Positions 1-6,119 of a stretch of 11,648 nucleotides of DNA are shown in pieces. A program made the position numbers and the translations under genes. Every line of letters starts with the position of its first letter. Position 1 is the stretch's first letter. This DNA is from an uncultured Eubacteriales bacterium (GTDB lineage Bacteria; Bacillota; Clostridia; Oscillospirales; Acutalibacteraceae): contig ONFW01000173.1 of the NCBI GenBank assembly GCA_900317215.1, forward strand, positions 1-11,648, given 5' to 3'. A model generated the notes under the pieces. The model saw only the letters and a program-made list of their open reading frames with translations. It was not told where the DNA came from and searched no databases.

Positions 1-722
1 CTGAAGGCAGGCAGTACGCCCCCGCCCTCAACAGTGGTATAGGGTATTAACCTTATCCTTCTTCCCGAAAGCAAGCCTCCGTTTTGCCACTCGGCCTCCC
101 TGACCTCCGGCATACCCTTGAAAAGCTCTCTGCTGCCGACTATCACACAATCTCCCGAAAAAGGCTCGTGCAGACAGTTTCCCGTATCGGTAAGTCCCTC
201 GCCCGAAACCGTCACTCCTCCGGAGCTTACTGTTACCCTGCATTTTTGCCGGCTCTGTCTGAATCCCCCCGTGAGCCTGCCGATAAATCTCATGATGCAG
301 TAGCAGATAAGGGTCAGTGCTATCAGCATAAGCGGCGATATCCCGATATACACCGAGCCGTTCCTCACCGTAAGCTCTTCGGGCGAAAACAGCATGAGCA
401 CAGCGGTCATGAAGCCGCAGTATACGAAGCTCACCGTGAACAGCAGAAGCGACGCTCTGACGTATTTCCTTACACCCTGAGGAGCAAATACCGCTGCACA
501 TACCGCAAACGCCTGCACTATACTAACGGCTGCCGAAAGCAGAAACGGCATGGGCGGCAAAAGCACTACAAAGGAAAACAAGCCTCCCATAACCGCTCCG
601 AGCAACAGTCTCAGACGTCTGACATCGGCACAGAGCAGCTTTTTTACGGAAACAAGCATTATATAGTCGATTATCAGGTTTACGCAGAACAGCACATCGG
701 CATAAATGACCGTACCAAACAC
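1..722 (-). CDS. spoIIGA: SpoIIGA, sigma-E processing peptidase (partial, C-terminus outside window)
   Basis: SpoIIGA is the membrane aspartic protease that removes the pro-sequence of sigma-E in the mother cell during sporulation. About 240 residues are visible; the gene runs off the left edge, and the family is usually around 300 residues. The N-terminus reads YADVLFCVNLIIDY, the family hallmark, and several hydrophobic helices follow to about residue 148. The protease domain then carries the aspartic-protease motif DTGN at residues 179-182, so D179 is the expected catalytic Asp. It is followed by PFSGDCVIV and IPYTTVEGGGVLPAF, both typical of the family. The start is a GTG at 720-722 with AAAAGG just upstream; the next Met (residue 22) lies inside the first helix and is unlikely. 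In relatives sigE follows spoIIGA, so sigE is expected just beyond the left edge (inference). Identification is by motif and overall pattern. Confidence 0.93.
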   Translation of the reverse strand, partial: MFGTVIYADVLFCVNLIIDYIMLVSVKKLLCADVRRLRLLLGAVMGGLFSFVVLLPPMPFLLSAAVSIVQAFAVCAAVFAPQGVRKYVRASLLLFTVSFVYCGFMTAVLMLFSPEELTVRNGSVYIGISPLMLIALTLICYCIMRFIGRLTGGFRQSRQKCRVTVSSGGVTVSGEGLTDTGNCLHEPFSGDCVIVGSRELFKGMPEVREAEWQNGGLLSGRRIRLIPYTTVEGGGVLPAF

Positions 723-739
723 CTGCCTTTTGTATGGCT

Positions 740-773
740 ATTATAAATCCTCGAGTATAATAATTATGTCGAA
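740..773 (-). promoter_or_regulatory. Probable Spo0A-activated sigma-A promoter of spoIIGA
   Basis: Reading on the minus strand, TCGACA (772-767) is followed by 21 bases and then a perfect TATAAT (745-740). The other strand at 767-773 reads TGTCGAA, an exact core 0A box, lying over the -35 position. The Bacillus spoIIG promoter is known for an over-long 22-base spacer and Spo0A~P boxes over its -35 region, so the layout matches. The predicted transcript would start near 733, giving a leader of only about 11 bases before the GTG codon. A TATACT at 759-754 could be an alternative -10, but it has no good -35 at normal distance. Confidence 0.72.
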
Positions 774-834
774 AACACAAACAACGCCTCCCCGGGCTAT
801 TTTTATTAATATGTTCACACGAACAGATGATGCT

Positions 835-876
835 AAAAAAAGAACCGACGCAGCAAAATTTACCCTGCGTCAGTTC
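835..876 (-). terminator. Rho-independent terminator of mazF
   Basis: The arms at 842-853 and 865-876 pair over 12 positions with one G-U wobble, around an 11-base loop. On the minus strand the hairpin is followed by a run of seven T (841-835). It lies about 34 bases past the mazF stop codon and separates mazF from the spoIIGA promoter, so spoIIGA is expected to be transcribed on its own. Confidence 0.92.
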
Positions 877-910
877 CCGTAATGCCTGCGGCAATGCTTA
901 TGCCACACTT

Positions 911-1258
911 TTATGTTCCCAAGCCGAAGCTTACAGCCAGAGCTTCATCCACCTTGTACATATCGCTGCTGTTCAGCGTTCCCATTTTTTCCTTGAGTCT
1001 TCTTTTGTCTATCGTCCTTATCTGCTCCAGCAAAACCACAGAATCTCTTGAAAGACCGCTGTTGTCCGCATACAGTCTTATATGCGTGGGCAGCTTTGCT
1101 TTTGAATCGCGGCTCGTTATTGCGGCTGCTATGACCGTCGGGCTGAACCTGTTTCCCACATCGTTCTGGATTATCAGGACAGGTCTGATGCCTCCCTGCT
1201 CCGAGCCTACCACAGGACTCAGATCTGCGTAGTAGATGTCGCCTCGCTTGATGTTCAT
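911..1258 (-). CDS. mazF: MazF/EndoA-family mRNA endoribonuclease (toxin-type)
   Basis: This is a 115-residue member of the MazF/PemK family, the sequence-specific mRNA endoribonucleases of type II toxin-antitoxin systems; the length equals Bacillus EndoA (about 116). It begins with RGDIYYADLSPVVGSEQ, then GIRPVLIIQND, where R25 is the expected catalytic Arg, and AAAITSR with T48 as the partner Thr. It ends with the family segment LLEQIRTIDKRRL. All hallmark residues are present, so it should be active. The ribosome site is a GGAG about 12 bases before ATG, which is distant and may give low translation. In Firmicutes this toxin normally follows a small antitoxin gene, often next to alr. Here the 237 bases upstream contain no convincing antitoxin. 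The family call is secure; whether it works as a toxin is inference. Confidence 0.93.
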   Translation of the reverse strand: MNIKRGDIYYADLSPVVGSEQGGIRPVLIIQNDVGNRFSPTVIAAAITSRDSKAKLPTHIRLYADNSGLSRDSVVLLEQIRTIDKRRLKEKMGTLNSSDMYKVDEALAVSFGLGT

Positions 1259-1495
1259 GATATTTTCACGCTCCGAATTTTTATTTGCGGCAATACCGCC
1301 AAGCGATGTGTCGATATCAATATCTTACCCCAAATAATGCGGCTGTAATCATTGCTTATCATGTCAACACATTATATTTTATTCCCGTAAATATTTTTGG
1401 TGAGCGTTTTTTTGCAGATCTCTATGTATTCCTTTCCTTTTTGAAGCTAAATATGTATCATTTCAAAGCAATGACATATTAAAATATATGTCAGG
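1259..1495. other. AT-rich intergenic region between the RluA-family gene and mazF
   Basis: This 237-base stretch has no secure gene. On the minus strand it holds a consensus -35 (TTGACA, 1367-1362), but no good -10 follows at 16-18 bases; CATTAT sits at 22 bases. It may be the mazF promoter, weak or activator-dependent. A palindrome lies at its right end. A 35-codon minus-strand frame (1362 to 1255) overlaps the mazF start as ATGA but has no ribosome site and resembles no antitoxin. Confidence 0.6.
1472..1493 (-). terminator. AT-rich hairpin just after the RluA-family stop codon, possible weak terminator
   Basis: TGACATAT (1472-1479) and ATATGTCA (1486-1493) form a perfect 8-base inverted repeat around a 6-base loop, two bases after the stop codon of the gene to its right. 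No clean T run follows on the minus strand, so termination would be weak. A protein-binding palindrome is an alternative. Confidence 0.4.
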
Positions 1496-2380
1496 TCAGC
1501 TGCTTTGATTACCCTGTGACGAGAAATATTTTTTAAGCTGCCCGATCCAGTCCTCCGCACTGCTTTTAAGAACAAGCCTTTCCATGCTGACAGGCTTGAT
1601 TATTTCAAGCTCCGAGCAATGCAGACATTGACGCTGAAACACCTTTCTGCTGCCGCCGTACATCTCGTCTCCGGCAAGAGGATGACCAATATGGGAAAGA
1701 TGTGTCCTTATCTGGTGGGTACGCCCTGTTTCAAGGCTGAGAGAGAGCAGCGTATGTCCGAAGGCGCTGCACAGGGCGATATAATGCGTTACGGCGCTGA
1801 CTCCGCCTTCTCCCGCTTCACGCTGTATCGTATGACCCTCCTTTATCCTTATCGGAGCATCAACAGTACCGCTCCCCTCAAGAATACCCTCACACAGAGC
1901 AGTGTATTTCTTTTTTACGCTTGAGGATAAAAAAGTATGAGCATAGCCGCTTTTCGCAGCTATCACAAGCCCCGAGGTATCCTTGTCGAGCCTGTTTACG
2001 GCACGGAAGGTACATTTTTCTCCCTTTTGACGATAATAATACATCACTGCATTTGCAAGAGTATCCATTTGGTGCTCATGGACAGGGTGAACCGGCATGA
2101 ACGGCGGCTTGTTCAGAACAAGCATCGTCTCGTCCTCATATACTATTTCGATCGGCAGTTCAACAGGCTCTATATCACTCTCGTCTGCGGGGAGCGTCAG
2201 TTCTATCCTGTCCCCGCCCTTGAGAACATCTATGCTTCTTACAGTTCTTCCGTTCACTGTCATCCCGTTTTCGGTACGCTTCAGCCTTGCAAGCAGGCGT
2301 GCTGAAACATTGCAGTGCTTTCTGAGAAAGCTTCTCACCGAGATACCGTCAAGCTCCTGCGCTACGATAAAACAGGGCAT
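1496..2380 (-). CDS. RluA-family 23S rRNA/tRNA pseudouridine synthase
   Basis: This enzyme isomerises specific uridines to pseudouridine in structured RNA. It has 294 residues, normal for the family. An S4 RNA-binding domain occupies roughly residues 11-65 (VSARLLARLKRTENGMTVNG), and the catalytic domain starts near residue 77 (VYEDETMLVLNKPPFMPVHP). The active-site motif is NRLDKDTSG at 129-137, with D132 as the catalytic Asp; most relatives have His where N129 stands. The conserved segment ETGRTHQIRTHLSHIGHPLAGD is present near 217-238. A ribosome site AAGGGGG lies just before ATG. The gene starts 12 bases after the HAD gene stop, so the two are probably co-transcribed. It is distinct from the RluD-like gene at the other end of the window and is closer to the generic RluC/RluD group; the target uridine cannot be told from sequence. 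Confidence 0.93.
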   Translation of the reverse strand: MPCFIVAQELDGISVRSFLRKHCNVSARLLARLKRTENGMTVNGRTVRSIDVLKGGDRIELTLPADESDIEPVELPIEIVYEDETMLVLNKPPFMPVHPVHEHQMDTLANAVMYYYRQKGEKCTFRAVNRLDKDTSGLVIAAKSGYAHTFLSSSVKKKYTALCEGILEGSGTVDAPIRIKEGHTIQREAGEGGVSAVTHYIALCSAFGHTLLSLSLETGRTHQIRTHLSHIGHPLAGDEMYGGSRKVFQRQCLHCSELEIIKPVSMERLVLKSSAEDWIGQLKKYFSSQGNQSS

Positions 2381-2392
2381 GATAATTCCCCC

Positions 2393-3088
2393 TTACTCCA
2401 GCCGCAGCAGCTCTGCAAGGCTCTCTATCCGGTAGTCGCAAAGCTCATCAGGCATCGTAACCTTGCAGCGGGGATCATAAAGGCAGGTATCAAGTCCGGA
2501 ATTTCTTCCGCCCTTCATATCTGAGGTAAGAGAATCACCGACCACAAGTATCCTTGAGGTATCCTTTTCTTTGATATTCTCAAGCACAATATCAAAAAAT
2601 GCCTTGTCCGGCTTTCCCACGCCCATGGCGTCTGAAACAAACATTCCCTTTACATATTCTCCCAGACCGGAGAGAGCAAACCGCCCTTCCTGAACAGTCT
2701 TTAGCCCGTTTGTTATAATATATATATCATAAACAGCCTTAAGCTCAGCCAGAGCCTCTCTCGCTCCGTCGATATAAAAGGCGTTCTTTGCAAGATGCCG
2801 GACATAGGAATCCGCAAGCATCTCGATACTGCTCCCTGTTTCCTTATAACCGTCAAAGCATTTTTCCAGCAGCTCACTGAATCGTCTGACTCTCATCTCG
2901 GAGCGGGTTATCTGCCCCAGCTCAATTTTCTTCCACAGGGCTGAATTTATACTGCTGAAGGCTGAACAGATATCATCATCGAACCGAAAGCCGTTTTCCG
3001 TCAATGCAGAGCGCAGCGCATGATATTCGCACTTCGGAAAATCAAATATAGTATCATCGGCATCCATAAGCAGGGTCGTATATTTCAT
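2393..3088 (-). CDS. HAD-family phosphatase, YjjG-like (noncanonical pyrimidine nucleotidase type)
   Basis: This is a 231-residue haloacid-dehalogenase hydrolase. Motif I is DADDT at residues 9-13, with D9 the nucleophile and D11 the acid/base. Motif II is the Thr of IITNG near 126, motif III is the Lys of GKPDKAFF near 159, and motif IV is GDSLTSD near 184-190. A helical cap domain lies between motifs I and II. The length, the DADDT motif and ITNGL match the YjjG family of nucleoside 5'-monophosphatases, which in E. coli clean up non-canonical pyrimidine nucleotides; the substrate here is inferred. A Met six codons upstream (3106) is possible, but that stretch encodes the ribosome site AAAGGAG, 8 bases before the ATG at 3088, so 3088 is preferred. 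The gene leads the pair with the RluA-family gene. Confidence 0.87.
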   Translation of the reverse strand: MKYTTLLMDADDTIFDFPKCEYHALRSALTENGFRFDDDICSAFSSINSALWKKIELGQITRSEMRVRRFSELLEKCFDGYKETGSSIEMLADSYVRHLAKNAFYIDGAREALAELKAVYDIYIITNGLKTVQEGRFALSGLGEYVKGMFVSDAMGVGKPDKAFFDIVLENIKEKDTSRILVVGDSLTSDMKGGRNSGLDTCLYDPRCKVTMPDELCDYRIESLAELLRLE

Positions 3089-3119
3089 TACTCCCTCTCC
3101 TTTCATTATTATGGATAGA

Positions 3120-3148
3120 ATTATAACCTGTTTTCACGTCATTTTCAA
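3120..3148 (-). promoter_or_regulatory. Housekeeping (sigma-A type) promoter for the HAD / RluA-family pair
   Basis: On the minus strand TTGAAA (3148-3143), a 17-base spacer and a perfect TATAAT (3125-3120) make a near-consensus promoter. The expected transcript begins near 3113, about 25 bases before the ATG at 3088. Its -35 is only 23 bases from the -35 of the divergent spoIIE promoter, so proteins bound there could affect both genes. Confidence 0.8.
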
Positions 3149-3171
3149 CCCCCTGCACACCGCAACGTCTT

Positions 3172-3204
3172 TTGACAAATATAGCTTTATCATTGGTGTA
3201 TAAT
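3172..3204 (+). promoter_or_regulatory. Probable Spo0A-activated sigma-A promoter of spoIIE
   Basis: TTGACA (3172-3177) and TATAAT (3199-3204) are both perfect consensus hexamers but are separated by 21 bases instead of the usual 17. The Bacillus spoIIE promoter has this same long spacer and depends on Spo0A~P. The sequence over the -35 reads TTTGACAAA, whose complement TTTGTCAAA differs from the 0A box TTGTCGAA at one position. The transcript would start near 3211, which excludes a TTG codon at 3204 as the start of spoIIE. Confidence 0.75.
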
Positions 3205-3216
3205 TGCAGATAACAG

Positions 3217-3232
3217 GTCTCCTGCGGGAGAC
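3217..3232 (+). other. Perfect hairpin in the spoIIE 5' leader
   Basis: GTCTCC (3217-3222) and GGAGAC (3227-3232) pair perfectly around the 4-base loop TGCG. The hairpin lies about six bases after the predicted transcript start and 25 bases before the spoIIE ATG. No T run follows, so it is not a terminator. It could stabilise the mRNA end or be an operator; the role is unknown. Confidence 0.5.
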
Positions 3233-3245
3233 AAATAATAATATC

Positions 3246-3252
3246 GGGGTGG
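3246..3252 (+). promoter_or_regulatory. Ribosome binding site deciding the spoIIE start
   Basis: GGGGTGG lies five bases before the ATG at 3258. It supports this ATG over the upstream in-frame TTG at 3204, which coincides with the end of the -10 element and has no ribosome site. Confidence 0.7.
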
Positions 3253-3257
3253 TTTGT

Positions 3258-5585
3258 ATGAAGGTCAATGAGCTTGCCGCAAAATATCCTCTATCCGGTC
3301 TTCTCAGTATTCGCAGCAATAAAAAGCTGCTCTCTCAGCTTGCTTGCTTTGGCTGCGGGTTTATTGCAGCAGGCGGAACTATTTTCGGCTCCTACTCGCC
3401 GTTCGGCATTTCCGCTGCTGCTGCTTTGCCTTTTTCGGGGGTTTTCTCCTCTCTGATAGGCTCCGTTCTGGGATATATCTCTTTTACGGACGGGTCTGAG
3501 CGTTTCAGATATATTGCCGCCATGCTCGCAGTTGTCGCTATAAGATGGACGCTCAATGATATCAAAAAGCTCAACAGACACTCTCTTTATGCGGCCGCAG
3601 TATGCTTTCTGCCTTCTATCGCAACAGGCTTTGCTGCAATGAGCGTTTCGGGCTTCAGAACGGACAGGGCCGTATTCTGTGTTCTGGAGGCTGTTATCGG
3701 AGCTGCTGCAGCTTATTTTCTTTCTAGAACTATAATTATTCTGCACGGAACAAAAAGCCTTCCCTCTCTGCTTCTGCCCGAGGCTGCCTGTCTTGTTCTT
3801 ACCGGCTGCGTTGGCATTCTTGCACTTTCCGGCATCATGATAGGCCCCGTTTCCATTGGAAGGATCGCTGCCATTCTGTGCATTCTGATCGCATCAAGAT
3901 ACGGAAGCACTGCGGGCGGAGCTGTATCAGGGATATCTGCAGGCATCGTGCTGAGCATAGCCTCTGACGAGATGTTCTTCATAGGCTCCGCATACGCCTT
4001 TGGCGGACTTATCTCGGGAATATTCAGCCGCACCGGCAGGCTTGTCTCTTGTATCGTATTTACCCTGAGCTGCAGCGTGGTATCAGTACAGTCAGGAAGC
4101 CTTTCAACCGTACTTACGGTTTTCTATGAATGTGCAGGTGCCTCAGCAATATTTCTGCTTCTGCCCAAAAGCACAGGCAGCTTTCTTGCAGAGATTTTTT
4201 CCGACAAAAAAAAGGATGAGCAATGCACCGGGCTGAGACGCTCGGTCATCATGAGACTCGACTTTGCATCAAAGGCACTCTCTGATGTATCCTCCGATGT
4301 TGAGGAGGTCGCCCAGAGGCTCTCAAAGATAGTTACTCCCACACTTGACAGAGTATATGAAAAAGCGGTAGAATCTACCTGTCGGAGATGCGGTCTGAGA
4401 GTGTATTGCTGGGAGCACGGAGACGGAATGTCGCTCGAATATTTCAGAATGGCTGACGAAAGACTGAGAAAGCTCGGGAGCATTGAGCCCGGGGAGCTGT
4501 GCGAGGAGATCAAGAAGAAATGCTGCCGCAGCCCTGAGCTGACCGCAGCGATCAACAAAAGCTATAAAAGCTTCCTGGCCTCCGAGGCCGCAGCAAAAAG
4601 AATAGACGAGGTACGCTCGGTCGTTGCGGGACAGTTCTGCGGACTTGGGGATATACTCGGAGAAATGGCTGATGAATACGAAAGCTATGAGTATTTTGAC
4701 AACGACATATCCGACAGGATATTTATGAAGCTCAAGGAGCTTGGCCTTGTTCCCTCGGACATAAGCTGCAGGGTGGATCACCTGGGCAGAATGACTGTAG
4801 AAGCAGAGATATATGACGAAGACAGAAAAAAAATAAACCGCGACCTTATTGTACGTGAAATATCCCGCATCTGCTCACGGAGATTTGAGCTGCCGGGAAT
4901 GACCGCCGCCTTCGGCAGATGCAGGCTTGTTCTCAGCGAAAAGCCCTCTCTCGGGCTCGAGATAGCCTCAAGCCAGCATATCTGCGGAAGCGGTCTTTTG
5001 TCGGGAGATAATTTCAGATACTTCAACGACGGAATGGGCAGAATGGTCGCCGTTCTGAGTGACGGAATGGGAACCGGAGGACGGGCTGCTGTAGACAGCG
5101 GAATGTCAGTGAGTATTCTGTCAAAGCTTATCAAAGCAGGGCTCGGCTTCGGCTGCTCACTGAAGGTGGTCAATTCGGCTTTGCTTGTGAAATCGGGTGA
5201 TGAATCACTTTCGACACTCGATGTCGTTTCGGTGGATCTGTTCACAGGGCATACGGATTTCATGAAGGCCGGTGCTGCTCTTTCGTTCATACGGAAAAAC
5301 GGTGAGATGTACCGTGTAGAAACACCGTCTCTCCCTGTCGGGATACTTCCCGATGTCGAGTTTACGAGAACAGAGGACGAGCTGACAGAAGACGACATTA
5401 TCGTAATGATATCGGACGGCGCTGTCGTTGACGGAGTCGAATGGATAGAGAGGATCATAATGAAATGGGGCAGCGAGAATATGCAGTCGCTTGCAGATCT
5501 GATAAACGATGAAGCGACCTCTCGCAGACAGGACGGACACGATGACGATATCACTGTGCTTGCAATGCGCATTTCTGCAGGCTGA
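3258..5585 (+). CDS. spoIIE: SpoIIE, stage II sporulation protein E (PP2C-type phosphatase)
   Basis: SpoIIE sits in the polar septum, binds FtsZ, and dephosphorylates the anti-anti-sigma factor SpoIIAA, which releases sigma-F in the forespore. The protein has 775 residues, slightly shorter than the roughly 827 of Bacillus. Residues about 25-305 form a multi-pass membrane domain. The central cytoplasmic region (about 310-560) contains the family Cys cluster CRRCGLRVYCW at 375-385. The C-terminal PP2C domain (about 565-775) has SDGMGTGG at 601-608 (D602 a metal ligand), DVVSVDLFTG at 655-664, ISDG at 718-721 and DDDITVLA at 762-769, so the metal-binding Asps are intact. The start at 3258 is chosen from the ribosome site and the promoter position. 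A small membrane protein follows 27 bases later and is probably co-transcribed. Confidence 0.96.
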   Translation: MKVNELAAKYPLSGLLSIRSNKKLLSQLACFGCGFIAAGGTIFGSYSPFGISAAAALPFSGVFSSLIGSVLGYISFTDGSERFRYIAAMLAVVAIRWTLNDIKKLNRHSLYAAAVCFLPSIATGFAAMSVSGFRTDRAVFCVLEAVIGAAAAYFLSRTIIILHGTKSLPSLLLPEAACLVLTGCVGILALSGIMIGPVSIGRIAAILCILIASRYGSTAGGAVSGISAGIVLSIASDEMFFIGSAYAFGGLISGIFSRTGRLVSCIVFTLSCSVVSVQSGSLSTVLTVFYECAGASAIFLLLPKSTGSFLAEIFSDKKKDEQCTGLRRSVIMRLDFASKALSDVSSDVEEVAQRLSKIVTPTLDRVYEKAVESTCRRCGLRVYCWEHGDGMSLEYFRMADERLRKLGSIEPGELCEEIKKKCCRSPELTAAINKSYKSFLASEAAAKRIDEVRSVVAGQFCGLGDILGEMADEYESYEYFDNDISDRIFMKLKELGLVPSDISCRVDHLGRMTVEAEIYDEDRKKINRDLIVREISRICSRRFELPGMTAAFGRCRLVLSEKPSLGLEIASSQHICGSGLLSGDNFRYFNDGMGRMVAVLSDGMGTGGRAAVDSGMSVSILSKLIKAGLGFGCSLKVVNSALLVKSGDESLSTLDVVSVDLFTGHTDFMKAGAALSFIRKNGEMYRVETPSLPVGILPDVEFTRTEDELTEDDIIVMISDGAVVDGVEWIERIIMKWGSENMQSLADLINDEATSRRQDGHDDDITVLAMRISAG

Positions 5586-5612
5586 CGGTGATCGTCCGCA
5601 AGGAGGCAGAAC

Positions 5613-5897
5613 ATGAAGGGTAGACGAAAAAGACTGTACAACTCAAAGGATCAGCTCGTCAACATTATTATAATAGTGATCACCACTTTGCTTGTATGCA
5701 CAGTGATATGCTGCATCCTGCTTTTCGGGCTTGAGAATGCATGCAGCAGAGAGATATCGAACGCATACAAAAGCACTGTATCAAAGCTTTCGAATGAAAT
5801 ACACGGAATAGGCGGACTGACAGGCGACATTCTTAACAATAGCTCATCAGCGAACAGCTCTGAGGCCGCCCAGCGTGACAAAACCGGAAGCGGTTAA
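5613..5897 (+). CDS. Small single-pass membrane protein, function unknown
   Basis: I do not recognise this 94-residue protein. A basic N-terminus (MKGRRKRLYNSK) is followed by one strongly hydrophobic segment at about residues 17-39 and then a polar tail of about 55 residues rich in Ser and Asn. The positive-inside pattern suggests a cytoplasmic N-terminus with the tail outside or in the intermembrane space. A textbook ribosome site, AAGGAGG, lies six bases before ATG, so it is very likely translated. It starts 27 bases after spoIIE on the same strand with no terminator or obvious promoter between, which suggests expression with spoIIE at sporulation (inference). A division- or septum-associated accessory role is possible, but no domain supports it. 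Confidence 0.8.
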   Translation: MKGRRKRLYNSKDQLVNIIIIVITTLLVCTVICCILLFGLENACSREISNAYKSTVSKLSNEIHGIGGLTGDILNNSSSANSSEAAQRDKTGSG

Positions 5898-5916
5898 ACG
5901 TAATGGACGTTATCAG

Positions 5917-5938
5917 CGCACACACCGCCGCCTGTGCG
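5917..5938 (+). other. Inverted repeat after the small membrane protein gene
   Basis: CGCACA (5917-5922) and TGTGCG (5933-5938) pair perfectly around a 10-base loop, 20 bases past the stop codon. The bases after it are A-rich (GAAAAATTATT), not a T run, so it is at best a weak terminator for the spoIIE transcript. Confidence 0.3.
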
Positions 5939-6040
5939 GAAAAATTATTACTGCTTCCGCCTGACAGAATGAGTGCCGCAAAGAAAACAGATAGAGCTAA
6001 ACACAGCGAATTCAGGGAGGCTGAAAAGCACAGCCGGAAC

Positions 6041-6086
6041 TTGACATAAAGGCGGGCGTTTTGATACAATATTGACACTGTATAAT
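6041..6086 (+). promoter_or_regulatory. Promoter region of the RNA helicase gene, two overlapping candidates
   Basis: TTGACA (6041-6046) with an 18-base spacer and TACAAT (6065-6070) forms one good sigma-A promoter. A perfect TATAAT (6081-6086) lies 16 bases further, with a weaker TTTTGA 16 bases before it; another TTGACA (6072-6077) is too close to serve as its -35. Transcripts would have leaders of about 27-43 bases. AGAGG about seven bases before the ATG at 6120 serves as ribosome site. Confidence 0.7.
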
Positions 6087-6119
6087 AAAAGATAAGGATT
6101 AAAGGAAAAGAGGAACCAA

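Noticed and set aside
84..746. Long plus-strand open frame across the spoIIGA region
   Set aside because: Its peptide is rich in His, Arg and Tyr, without domain features, and is antisense to spoIIGA, which has clear family motifs.
28..894. Minus-strand ATG frames at 28-501 and 523-894
   Set aside because: They are out of frame with spoIIGA, and the second spans the mazF terminator; neither has protein-like features.
1374..1450. A-rich minus-strand stretch whose translation looks protein-like (…KEYIEICKK…)
   Set aside because: It has no start codon and is bounded by stops about 24 codons apart; the Lys-rich look follows from A-rich DNA. A decayed gene end cannot be excluded.
4778..5641. 287-codon minus-strand frame opposite spoIIE
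   Set aside because: It is a Ser/Pro-rich shadow of the PP2C domain coding strand, with no ribosome site or known motifs.
5903..6049. 48-codon plus-strand frame between the small membrane gene and the helicase
   Set aside because: No proper ribosome site, no recognisable features, and its end overlaps the helicase -35 hexamer; probably chance.
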